Positions 18,659-27,312 of a stretch of 32,018 nucleotides of DNA are shown here, in pieces. Numbering within the stretch: the stretch's first letter is position 1; each line of letters begins with the position of its first letter. Source of the DNA: Nemertoderma westbladi (Eukaryota; Xenacoelomorpha; Nemertodermatida; Nemertodermatidae); NCBI GenBank assembly GCA_032718475.1, contig JAUCBJ010001435.1:1-32018 (forward strand), written 5' to 3'. Both the position numbers and the translations under genes were made by a program. Below the pieces are notes generated by a model. That model saw only the letters and a program-made list of their open reading frames with translations, was not told where the DNA came from and made no database searches.

Positions 18659-19247
18659 CCTTTTTCTCACAGGATGGGAAACCAACGACTTCCTTCCCTA
18701 GTACTGCATGTTAAGTCAACGGCAAAACATGTCCCTAAATTTACTGCCTTCATTGCGAAAAATCCCAGTGCCCCATTCCAAGTCAAGAAACGTTTGCCTG
18801 TGGCAGCACCGCTTTTTACAATTATCTATGGGTGTGAGACATGGTTGGGTGATATCAGGGTTGTAGAGCTTCAGTACCGGGTGGTATAAAAGGCATTACT
18901 TGGTGTCCGAGAATCTATTCGGAATGAACTGATTCCCCTAGAGAGTGGGTTTCCACGTTTGGGAGCCTATATATTGGACAGACGGGTTAACTTCATGAAG
19001 AAAATTATAGACCTGCCAAATGGTTGCCCTCTTAAATTAATATTGAAGTTGATTGAAAATGATGCGTTGTACACAAGTTTATTGAAATGCTTCAATACGC
19101 GAAATCATATCATGGGGGGCATTGATCAGTTGAAACGAATTGTAAACAGCTCCGATAAATCCCGTTTATTTATGTATAAGTCGCTCAACCAGGGCTTAAC
19201 CACCCATCAGATTTATCGGACCGGACATTTATCGGATTCCATCGGAG
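18659..19247 (+). pseudogene. LINE RT C-terminal remnant (a third LINE family)
   Basis: One + frame encodes FTAFIAKNPSAPFQVKKRLP, then LFTIIYGCETWLGDIRVVEL, a TAA stop at 18887-18889, then KALLGVRESIRNELIPLESG and DRRVNFMKKI to about SLNQGLTTHQIY. This is the typical post-RT tail of many LINEs (YGCExW ... K..LGVR ... N....ESG.P....I..R...F). The TAA probably replaces a Gln codon. The fragment ends at a 27-C tract, lies inside the intron before the 19527 exon and has no RT catalytic core. Confidence 0.75.

Positions 19248-19274
<27 letters not shown>
19248..19274. repeat. Poly-C tract (27 C)
   Basis: The longest pure C run in the window. It abuts the LINE tail remnant and follows ATCGGAG. Confidence 0.92.
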
Positions 19275-19279
<5 letters not shown>

Positions 19280-19526
19280 GAGGATATAACGTGCTACTGT
19301 CCGTTGGGTAGGGTGCTGGATGAGCTCACCTAATGTTAGAGCGAACGCAGAGACTGTAGCTTGTGGGTGCTTGCTTATTTATGTATAATGCAAAGTAGTA
19401 TATCATTTATTATTCATATCATATGCTGGAAAATAAGCAAAAACAATTACATATTGCCTACGGATAATTGTTTGAGTAGTTTAATTGGTTGATGTAGGTG
19501 GTTGTGTACGATATGCTATGTTACAG

Positions 19527-19700
19527 ATGATGGAGAGTGGACTGACTGGACAGGTGATTCCGATATGTGTCCCATTCATGTCCCAGAACTTATCCTACTT
19601 CATCGCCGTTGGAAGAAATGCACCAAAAGAAGATGGGGAATACCTTGTACTGATATAGACCCCATTCCAGTTTGTCCTATAGATACTGATGTCGTCTATG
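19527..19700 (+). CDS. PAN/Apple-EGF gene, W-x-x-W / Cys exon (58 codons)
   Basis: Acceptor ATGTTACAG ends at 19526 and donor TATG|GTTTGT begins at 19701. The exon is open and symmetrical, phase 1 to phase 1. It encodes DGEWTDWTGDSDMCPIHV, then RRWKKCTKRRWGIPC, and ends PVCPIDTDVVY. The leading W-x-x-W and four Cys recall extracellular modules such as the WxxW mucin type or TSP1, but spacing does not let me assign one. Joined to the next exon the split codon G|AC gives the Asp that begins a cbEGF module (VVY-D-DNEC), supporting the model. Confidence 0.55.
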
Positions 19701-20184
19701 GTTTGTATACTTAAAATGAGTGCATTCACCACAGAATCTTGTTGATAACTTTCAGCAGATTATGTCCTCAATATTTACTATATAATAAAGTTATATATAT
19801 AACTATAGAGAGCGATTTATATTATAAATATACCTATGTTTGGTTTGGCCTATGTTGAATAAAGTGATATCAATCATGAATGCGTTTATAATTAATAAAT
19901 AAGGAGCATTATTAATAAGTGAAAATGAGGTAGGTATTGTGTATGAGTGTGCTCTAAAAAAGTAAATCATTTCCTATTATTTTCGCTTTAAATTTATTGA
20001 AAATAAGAGATTGCCTTGTAAAATATGACATTTTATTAACTCCTTAGTATTCATTCAGCTTTTGTACTGTTTATATTTTCGGTTAAAACACACATTTCAT
20101 ATTATAGAGATGGGCCAGGCAGTGGTATTTTATTTCCCAACAAAGAAGATGCATAATATTTTTTTTCAATGTAATTTATTATAG
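19701..20184 (+). other. Intron before the first EGF exon
   Basis: AT-rich with no gene. Its last ~50 bases (from about 20135) are shared with the sequence before the second EGF exon. Confidence 0.55.
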
Positions 20185-20307
20185 ACGACAATGAATGCCT
20201 CACTAACACTCATGAATGCCATGCCAACGCCGACTGTACCAACACAGATGGTTCATTCAGTTGTAGCTGTAACCAAGGATACTCTGGAGATGGAAGAAAC
20301 TGTCAAG
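20185..20307 (+). CDS. PAN/Apple-EGF gene, calcium-binding EGF exon (first copy)
   Basis: A 123-base, phase 1-1 exon between acceptor ATTATAG (ends 20184) and donor AAG|GTAGAG. It encodes one complete cbEGF module: DNECLTNTHECHANADC, then TNTDGSFSCSCNQGYSGDG and RNCQ. The six Cys and the D-x-(D/N)-E-C start with N-x-x-G-S-F match calcium-binding EGF, and D/N-x-x-x-x-F/Y hydroxylation-type positions are present. Such modules build rod-like extracellular proteins. Symmetrical phase-1 borders permit exon duplication; a copy 95.9% identical (118/123) lies at 30907. Confidence 0.9.
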
Positions 20308-20449
20308 GTAGAGTATAACTAAAATGTATGTTGAAAATGAGATCAGAATTAAAATGATTTATCGTATGTATATTATGATAAATATCATACTTATTCAGTT
20401 AAATTAAAACCTATTAAAACACTATGAAACCCAATTGTGAATTAAATCA

Positions 20450-21223
20450 TCTCATATATATAATATTCAGACATGCAAATCCAAGTAGCCCTAGCCATGA
20501 GCTTCACTATAACATTACCATTAGTTGTGTAGGCCGAGTGTATGATCTTCCCGCGTTTTTTGGTACGAGCAGCATGTAGGATTTCGGCGCTCGGTTTGAT
20601 CAAGTGCTCCGATATGTAGATCTTCCCGTCAAGATTTCGTTTGTTACGCAAAGTCACTGCCCTTGAACTGTGGCCGTAAAAACGAATTAGTAACGGACGT
20701 GTGCGAGAGGTGGAAGAACTCGAACAGACCGGAGCACCCAAACGATGAAAGACGTCGACCGATTGGATGGTTAAACCGAGATTAGCAAAAACGAATAACG
20801 AATTAGTAACGGACGTGTGCGAGAAGTGGAAGAACTCGAACAGACCGGAGCACCCAAACGGTGAAAGACGTCGACCGATTGGATGGTTAAACCGAGATTA
20901 GCAAGGACATCATTTAGTTGGTTACGTTCGCCTTCAGGGTTGGATGCAACCGGGAGGCCGTGTATAAGGAGATTATGGCGGTGATGGTATTGTTCGAGGT
21001 TATCATACTTAAACTCGGATTGACATAGTTGTTCCTTAAGGGCGGCGTTTTCCTTTTTCAGGTGGTCCACTTCTTTTCGTAATAAGGGGATTAGTTCTGT
21101 ATCATTCTTCACGGATTTTAGTTCTTTCTGAATGTTCTCTAAGGCACTGAAGGACTTTGATTCCGCACTTCTTCCAGGACTCGTCTCCCATATTGGAGGG
21201 CTGGTAATGGTATAGATAGACAA
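20450..21223 (-). pseudogene. LINE ORF1-like remnant with a 116-bp internal duplication
   Basis: On the minus strand from ATG 21223: a coiled coil (LENIQKELKSVKNDTELIPL ... LKKENAALKEQL), then an RRM-like core YDNLEQYHHRHNLLIHGLPV, DVFHRLGAPV and RPLLIRF, continuing in a second frame at 20741-20450 (LRNKRNLDGKIYISEHLIK, ARTKKRGKI). This matches the coiled-coil plus RRM organisation of LINE ORF1 RNA-binding proteins (NLEQYSRRNNLLI...HRLG...RPIIVKF). A tandem duplication with a 116-base period (units at 20682 and 20798) shifts the frame, so the gene is broken. No RT of this element is adjacent. Confidence 0.75.
20682..20913. repeat. Tandem duplication, 116-bp period
   Basis: ACGAATTAGTAACGGACGTG occurs at 20682 and 20798; the copies differ at only a few positions. 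It lies within the ORF1-like remnant and breaks its frame. Confidence 0.85.
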
Positions 21224-21376
21224 GACAACTTATGGTTGAACGCGGAATGGTGGGGGTCTTGTGTCGGAGCAAATTGCACTCTATTCTATCAACATACAGA
21301 TAGGTAGGTACCGGTAAACGGTACTACTGTCAGTCTGTCGTCAGTCAGTCATCACAGTCAGTCAATCAGTCAGACA
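21224..21376. repeat. Spacer with (CAGT/GTCA)n-like simple repeat
   Basis: 21345-21378 is built of GTCAGTCA-type units. They abut the abrupt 3' break of the minus-strand LINE fragment. Confidence 0.6.
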
Positions 21377-22020
21377 TCAGGAATCCCATATAAGGAAGCT
21401 ATGCTGAACATACTTGAGCGAGATACTGAATTAAATGCCTTGAAGAAGTCAACAAAGATAACAGCCAGATTCCTGTCTTTCTTTTTTGATAGCTCTTCAA
21501 TTATCCGTCTAAGTGCCAAAATGGGCACCATGGTCCCACGACCTTTATGGAACCCATTCTGATTTCCATGGAGCAGTCTCTTAATCGGATCCCTGATGCG
21601 ATTTAATAGAATTCTATTATCTAGCTTTGCAGCAATCAAGATCAATGAGATTCCCCGAAAAGAACCATAGAGTGTTAGGTTGCCCTTCTTGGGAACTGGC
21701 ACCAACTTATTTGTTTTCATTTCTTGTGGGACCCTTGTTGTTCTGTACATGTTTACTATGATGGGATAGATGCGCTTTAAACACTCATGTATTTTAAAGA
21801 CCTCAGGGGGAACACCATCTACTCCACTGGCACGATTGGTCTTAATGCTCTTTGCAGCAGCCTTCACTTCTGCAAAGGAGATATCGCCAATGGGAATAGC
21901 TGAGAGTACAGACTCAGACACTTTTACTTCTATTAAGTTATCAGGCAATACCATGTCATTATTGAGGAGCTTTCCAAAGTGGGCCTTCCAACCATTGAGG
22001 CGATCAGCTGATATTCAGCC
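21377..22020 (-). mobile_element. LINE family 1, minus-strand copy, part 2 (RT N-half), 3' truncated
   Basis: On the minus strand from 22020: GGCTGAAT..., RT linker, LVPVPKKGNL, NGFHKGRGTM and VIFVDFFKAFN (the second conserved Asp of motif A is Asn here), ending at GGGATTCCTGATG, equal to copy A position ~3251. Motifs B-E and the 3' UTR are absent. Its 5' edge at TTAA (22021-22024) continues exactly into the part at 25198-26467, so the two are one element split by the TTAA transposon. Confidence 0.92.
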
Positions 22021-22024
22021 TTAA
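22021..22024. repeat. TTAA target duplication, left
   Basis: TTAA here and at 25194-25197 flank the inserted element. In the uninterrupted LINE copy A the corresponding site reads AAGG-TTAA-GGCTG once. Confidence 0.93.
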
Positions 22025-22329
22025 CCCTATTACCACTGGGGTGTTTTGACCATTAGCACCACTGGGGGGGGGGGGGGGGCGATTCGGCCCACCCACTATA
22101 TTTTTGTAATCGTCCAATGAAATCCTACAAAATTTGGGCTGTTGGTGAAACAACTATAGATGAATACTATCAAACCTTAAAAAGTTTAAATTTCATAAGC
22201 AGGGAATCATAATTTTGATGAAAATTAAAGTAGTCCCAGGGCAAAATTACAAAATGTTTCGTTTTCTGAAAACTAATAGTGTGGCAGTGTTGGCTAGATT
22301 TAGTAGGTTTTTCAAGACGCTGAATCGGA

Positions 22330-23672
22330 TGTGATTATATTCCATTTCCAAAAATTGAAGTGGATGCAATTTTTCGTGCACCTAAGAAGTGGGCGTGGCA
22401 CTTCAAATTTTGAAAAATTAGATATTCAGAAAATGCCTCTAATTTTTATTTTAACGCATCTTTATAGGTTTTCTGGGCCTATTGTTTCCTGGTATTTTGA
22501 ACAATACGAGATTCGGAAAATAAACCAAAATTGAAATTTTAACGCATTTATATAGGTTTTCTAGAACGCTGAATCGATTGAAAGTAATATAGAAGCATGA
22601 AGACTTAGAGGTTAGCCATTTTTTGAAATCAAAACTTTAGTGTTTTTTCCGAATAAAGTAATTTTGAAATTTTAAAGTGCCACGCCCTAATTTTGGTGCA
22701 CCGAAAATTACGTACACCAAGGATTTCAGGCTTCTATATTACTTTCAATCGATTCAGCGCTCTAGAAAACCTATAAAAATGCTTTGAAATCAAAACTTAA
22801 GTGTATTTTCCGAATCTCGTATTTTTCAATATTTGAAGTGCCACGCCCTAATTTTGGTGCACCAAAAATGGCGAACCACTAAGTCTTCAGGCTTCTATAT
22901 TACTTTCAATCGATTCAGCGCTCCAGAAAACCTATAAAAATGCTTTGCAAATCAAAACTTTAGTGTATTTTCCGAATCTCGTATTTTTCAAAATTTGAAG
23001 TGCCACGCCCTAATTTTGGTGCACCAAAAATATCTATATTCTATCTAATAATCTATATTACTTTCAATCGATTCAGCGCTCCAGAAAACCAATAAAAATG
23101 CTTCGAAATCAAAACTTTAGTAAATTTTCCGAATAAAGTAATTTTGAAATTTTAAAATGCCACGCCCTAATTTTGGTACTCCAAAAATGACGTACCCACT
23201 ACTACACTTACATACTTGTATAAAGCATTAGAGTGATCCAAACCAATAAAAATAGCCCCAAACATACATAATTACTAACTCACGAATGACTTTGTAAAAT
23301 TCGAAAATTTCAAAAAATTTGGTGCTGGAGACCAAATTTTGAGGTGGCATCCACATCGAAAAGTAGAAATCCAATTGCAACGTCGTTTTTTGCAAAAGAT
23401 GCGGCATTAAATTTGGCTAATTCTCAATAAACAATTGGACCGGTACGTAATATATAGGTTTTCTAGACCGCTGAATCGATTGAAAGTAATATAGAAGCCT
23501 GAAGATTTAGAGGTTAGCCATTTTTTGAAATCAAAAGTTTAGTGTTTTTACCGAATAAAGTAATTTTGACATTTTAAAGTGCCACGCCCTAATTTTGGTG
23601 CACCGAAAATTACGTACACCAAGTATTTCAGCGCTTCTATATTACTTTCAATCGATTCACGCGCTCTAGAAA
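22330..23672. repeat. ~150-160-bp satellite-like units in both orientations
   Basis: TTTCAATCGATTCA(G)CG begins units near 22744, 22904, 23055 and 23647 (+), and its complement ends units near 22567 and 23470 (-). Each unit includes GCGCTCTAGAAAACC, AAATCAAAACTT, TTCCGAATCTCG, AAGTGCCACGCCCTAATTTT and GGTGCACC. The units resume at 24761-25015 after the LINE. Confidence 0.85.
23661..23672 (+). repeat. Left 12-bp target duplication of LINE copy B
   Basis: GCGCTCTAGAAA here and at 24761-24772. Intact satellite units contain this sequence once, followed by ACCTATAAAAATG. Confidence 0.88.
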
Positions 23673-24760
23673 GTATACGATCAGTATAGATCAGTATACG
23701 ATGGTTCGACAACATTTGTGTCTACTGTTGACGGTGACACAGAACCATTCGAAGTGTTATGGGGCGTCCTCCAAGGAGACACACTTGCACCATTCTTATT
23801 CATTATTGTGGTTGACTATGTTCTACGCATGTCCTTAGATCATCATAATGATGATGGGGTGATGATAACTCCACCTACTGGCTCCAGAAGTCGAGGAAAT
23901 CCTGCCAAGTACCTAACTGATCTAGACTTTGCTGATGACTTAGGAGTACTCTCAGAATCATTAGAGGGAGCCCAACGGCTCCTCAGCTCATTAGAACATG
24001 CTGCTTCTAGTGTTGGTCTTTTTATTAACTCCAGAAAGACCAAAATTCTGACAGTTAACTTTGAAAGTCCTCAGCAAGTCTCTGATCGGATGAGCATAAG
24101 CTCAAAGGATGGTATGCTTGAGCATGTCGACGACTTCTGTTACCTGGGATCATGGATCCGGAAGTCAGGTGAGGACCTTCGAATACGTAAGGGAAAGGCA
24201 TGGGCAGCCTTGAATAGGCTTTCCAGGATTTGGAAGTCACCGAGAATTAATCGGAAACTTAAGGTCCGATTATTTAGAGCAGCAGTAGTTCCAGTACTCC
24301 TCTACGGGAGTCCATGCTGGGCTCTAACTGCTGAGGACACCAAATCTCTGGATGGCACATTCACAAGAATGCTACGCCGGGTTCATTGTGTCAAGTACAA
24401 TGCACACATCTCCAACCAGACACTATATAACATTGGAGGTGTCTCATTGGTTCCCCCAAGCTTGACACTAGAACAAAATCGCCTCCGCTTTGCAGGACAT
24501 TGCTTTCGCCGTGAGGACCAGCCAGTGCATAATCTTGTACTTTGGCAGCCTCATGGAGTGAATAAGCATGGTGGACAGCCCATGACTTTCTTGAGACGCA
24601 TCTTAAAGGACACTGGTCTTAAAGATGCGGATGATCTAGCAAATGTCATGGGTGATAGGGAGTTGTGGCGGTGCAATTTTGTTGACAAGCCGGCACAGCA
24701 TTCTTAAAAATGCAGCTGCAATGCAGCATGCCGATCCTAGTAGTAGTACTAGTAGTAGTA
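23673..24760 (+). mobile_element. LINE family 1 copy B, 5'-truncated insertion inside the TTAA element
   Basis: A 1.09-kb 3' part of the LINE, from copy A position ~3269 to the (TAG)n tail. The 5' junction has a short scrambled duplication (GATCAGTATA repeated at 23680-23700), typical of abortive first-strand synthesis. A 12-bp target duplication flanks it. The truncated ORF (from ~23690; continuous from 23718 to TAA 24705-24707, 329 codons) keeps RT motif B GVLQGDTLAP, motif C DFADD, YLGSWIRKSGED, VPVLLYGSPCW and RFAGHCFRREDQPVHN without a stop, so the insertion is young. Confidence 0.95.
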
Positions 24761-24772
24761 GCGCTCTAGAAA
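24761..24772 (+). repeat. Right 12-bp target duplication of LINE copy B
   Basis: GCGCTCTAGAAA, identical to 23661-23672. The satellite unit resumes immediately after it. Confidence 0.88.
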
Positions 24773-25129
24773 ACCTATAAAAATGCTTTGAAATCAAAAC
24801 TTAAGTGTATTTTCCGAATCTCGTATTTTTCAATATTTGAAATACCACGCCCTAATTTTGGTGCACCCAAAAATATCTATATTCTATCTAATATCTATAT
24901 TACTTTCAATCGATTCAGCGCTCCAGAAAACCAATAAAAATGCTTCGAAATCAAAACTTTAGTAAATTTTCCCGATAAAGTAATTTTGAAATTTTAAAAT
25001 GCCACGCCCTATTGCCCAATTGCAACGTCGCGGCATTAAATTTGGCTAATTCTCAATAAAAATTGGGCCGCTACGTAATGTGGTTGCATAGTTACAGCAA
25101 CTAAAAACTAGGAAGGGGCCGATGCGTCG

Positions 25130-25180
25130 CCCCCACCCCCCCCCCCCCCCCCCATCCCCCCCCCCCCCCCCCCCACCCCC
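25130..25180. repeat. C-rich subterminal tract of the TTAA element
   Basis: About 50 bases almost entirely C, broken by single A and AT. The left end has a corresponding run of 16 G (22064-22079). Confidence 0.9.
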
Positions 25181-25193
25181 AGTGGTAATAGGG

Positions 25194-25197
25194 TTAA
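25194..25197. repeat. TTAA target duplication, right
   Basis: Partner of 22021-22024. On the minus strand the LINE reads ...CACCAAGG-TTAA here. Confidence 0.93.
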
Positions 25198-26467
25198 CCT
25201 TGGTGGCTGGTTGGCTTTTCCACACAGTAAGCAAGTTGATCGATTTCCATGCGTGGGATGATTGCCTGCTGTCGTCAGCATCATGATGGCCTCAACCTGT
25301 TGGCTTATTAGCTCCTGTAGATTAACAGAGTACTGCCTGTTCAGGGACCTAGATGCAGCCTTAACTGCACTCTTGGCCACTGTAGTCTGTTTGAGTCGGG
25401 ACTCTTTCTGCGCCTTATAGAGGTCATTTCGGCACTTCTGAATTTTGTTGTCAGTCCAGGGGGCCCTTTTCCTGTTTCGAGGGTATACAGGAACTGTTTC
25501 TGCGGCTGCTAACTTAACTGCTTCTGTGAAGGCAGTATAGCCCTCGCAGTGATCTGCCGCCTCAGAGGCAAGAACCTCATACCTGTTGCTCAGCTGTAGT
25601 GTGAAGCTGGATCTCACACTTGGCTGTTGCAACAGAGAGGACCAGTCTTGCCGCGGGCAAGGCAGATTTCGTTGTTCTGCTAGCACGCAGACTAAGTCTT
25701 ACCTTGGCCACAATAAGGCGGTGATCGCTGGAGAAGGGTCGAAGTGTAAATGCATTACAGTCTTGTATAGAGCTCCTGTATTTCCTACGAAACACGAATA
25801 TGGTCTATCTGGGACTTGTGACCACTGGGTCCACAATCAGAACCACCTTATGAAACTTCTTAGCCAGTCCTTCCTGAACATGAGACGTGGCAACGGATGA
25901 TGCGGTTAGAGATTGGGCTATTTTGTCCAATGCTGCATGTGCAGTTGGATTCATCAATAGACCAATTCCACCATTGCCACTATCATCTGCTGACATGAGG
26001 ACGAGTCGCCAACCCCCACCCCCCCCCCCCCCCCCCCCCCCCCGCCCCCATGTCCTTAATCAGAACCTCATCAGTCTGTCCAGTCTGCATTCGGTGCTCT
26101 TGAATACCCACTGCGCTAAGAGAAAGCTTATCTGCCAATGCAGTCAGCTCAGCCTTGTCGCATTGGGGACCGGAGTGTTAGGGTTTTAACTGAGGCTAGT
26201 CTAGTGACTTGCCTCAGATTCACTCAAGGCTTTGTTGGTTGGGGTGGAACATGAGAGTAGCCTCCAACTCCAGAATGCCTCTCCCCCTCACAATCTGGCC
26301 GCTCTATCTCCAGTAGGGGGGTGAGACAGGCAGCCCGTCAGGGGATAACTGACGCCTGTGAGGCCTATTGTGTCTGGTAATTCTAGTGGCCGGACCTCTG
26401 CATTACTAATGAAATCATTAGTGGGGGTTGGGGGCTGCTTCTTTCCCGAGTCAGCTCTCGGGGCAAA
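25198..26467 (-). mobile_element. LINE family 1, minus-strand copy, part 1 (5' part: endonuclease and linker)
   Basis: Equivalent to copy A from ~1098 to the TTAA at ~2607-2612. The minus strand runs from the Pro-rich N-terminal region (26460-26200) through the endonuclease start, VQEHRM, SADDSGNGGIGLLMNPT, and then the RT linker (VRSSFTLQLSNRYEVLASEA, NRKRAPWTDNKIQKC). A 274-base deletion with GTG microhomology at ~25836 removes the GDFNA part of the nuclease. The 25-C run at 26019-26043 is an expansion of the short GGGGGGCGG of copy A. The 5' end is truncated. Not functional. Confidence 0.92.
26019..26043. repeat. Poly-C tract (25 C) inside a LINE coding region
   Basis: Copies A (about 1588-1596) and E (27960-27968) have only GGGGGGCGG at this site. 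Here it has grown to a >35-base C-rich tract. Confidence 0.9.
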
Positions 26468-26679
26468 AAAACCCGGGTGAGGGGTGCTTTGGGTCCATTA
26501 GGAACCCAAAGTGTAATCTCGAAAAATAATCCAAAAAATACAATCCAAATAATTGTAACCAAAAATAATACGTCACAAACTTTGTCGGTTTCTATCAAAA
26601 ATAGGTTAAAATCAATACTTGGTGCGGCCTCAAGATATTGGAAAACTGCGCAATAGTGCAAACACCATGTCACTTTCTG
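26468..26679. other. AT-rich spacer, nothing recognised
   Basis: Begins just outside the 5' truncation of the minus-strand LINE. A small hairpin-like GGGTCCATTAGGAACCC lies at about 26489. No gene. Confidence 0.4.
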
Positions 26680-27150
26680 TGTCCAAACGGGGGTGGGACC
26701 GATTGGACGCAGGAAGTTAGCTGCTACTTTGTCCTACACCTCAGAGGTTTGACCGAGGTGGCCCCAATGAGCCTACGGGCAGCGTGCGCAAGCACTACCG
26801 TAAAACAGACAGAGTCAAACCCGGGAAGTTAGCTGCTACATTGTCCTACGACTCAAAAGTTTGACCGAGGTCGCGCCGATGAGCCAGCGGGCAGATTGCA
26901 CAAGCACTAGAGGGCTGGTTGGCCAAAAGTTCTGTCTCTGCGGGAACTACCCACGCTCCTAAGCCCCACCGTGGTGGGCCTAGGAACAGTCCAGCCCGAC
27001 TGCGGAGACTTGAGCCACCAAGGTAGCGTGCAGGGGCTGCCATCTACAAGGCCGAGTTACTGACTAACTGAATAAGTGAAATGTGGCCCCTTATAAACCC
27101 GGTGTTCGGGGTCAATAAAGAGTTGACCCCCTGATTATAACTTGCTAAGA
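26680..27150 (+). promoter_or_regulatory. LTR-like or promoter-like stretch with 112-bp tandem duplication
   Basis: GGAAGTTAGCTGCTAC occurs at 26712 and 26824; the copies share ~85 bases ending AGCACTA (26797, 26909). Downstream are CTTATAAACC (about 27090) and, ~25 bases later, a perfect hairpin GGGGTCAA / TTGACCCC (27108-27130) whose stem-loop contains AATAAA (27114-27119). A duplicated upstream block, then TATA, then an AATAAA hairpin is the order of U3-R in an LTR. No second LTR or internal domain was found, so a solo or partial LTR is inference. Confidence 0.35.
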
Positions 27151-27293
27151 GGTCGTTCCTTTGCAAGGATCTCTGAATATTGGTAATACACGTTAAACTG
27201 TAAATGAAATTGACAGGTGAAACTGTCCTATAAATGTATACACCGACTTTATTTCACTGAGAATTTATTGGATATAACAATTAAACATCCATA

Positions 27294-27312
27294 AGCACAA
27301 GAGGTTTAGACT
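27294..27312 (+). repeat. Left target duplication of LINE copy E (imperfect)
   Basis: AGCACAAGAGGTTTAGACT, 17 of 19 bases identical to 30720-30738. Confidence 0.65.

Larger units (their letters stand above)
22025..25193. mobile_element. Non-autonomous TTAA-specific (piggyBac-like) element
   Basis: Ends are perfect 17-base inverted repeats CCCTATTACCACTGGGG (22025-22041 and 25177-25193), and insertion duplicated TTAA. TTAA duplication with termini beginning CCC is the hallmark of the piggyBac superfamily. No transposase ORF is present. Just inside both ends are G/C homopolymers. The body is made of ~150-160-base satellite-like units in both orientations (core TACTTTCAATCGATTCAGCG), plus the later LINE insertion at 23673-24760. 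Without that LINE and one duplication it is ~2.07 kb. It presumably moved by a transposase supplied in trans. Confidence 0.9.

Noticed and set aside
21377-26467. A simple twin-priming (5' inversion) origin for the opposite-strand LINE pieces
   Set aside because: The + strand piece has its own 12-bp target duplication and lies inside the TTAA element, in the middle of the minus-strand copy. The layout does not fit one twin-primed insertion.
26846-27043. Minus-strand Gly/Ala/Arg-rich ORF
   Set aside because: It lies in the duplicated LTR-like block, with no domain and no second-copy conservation of frame.
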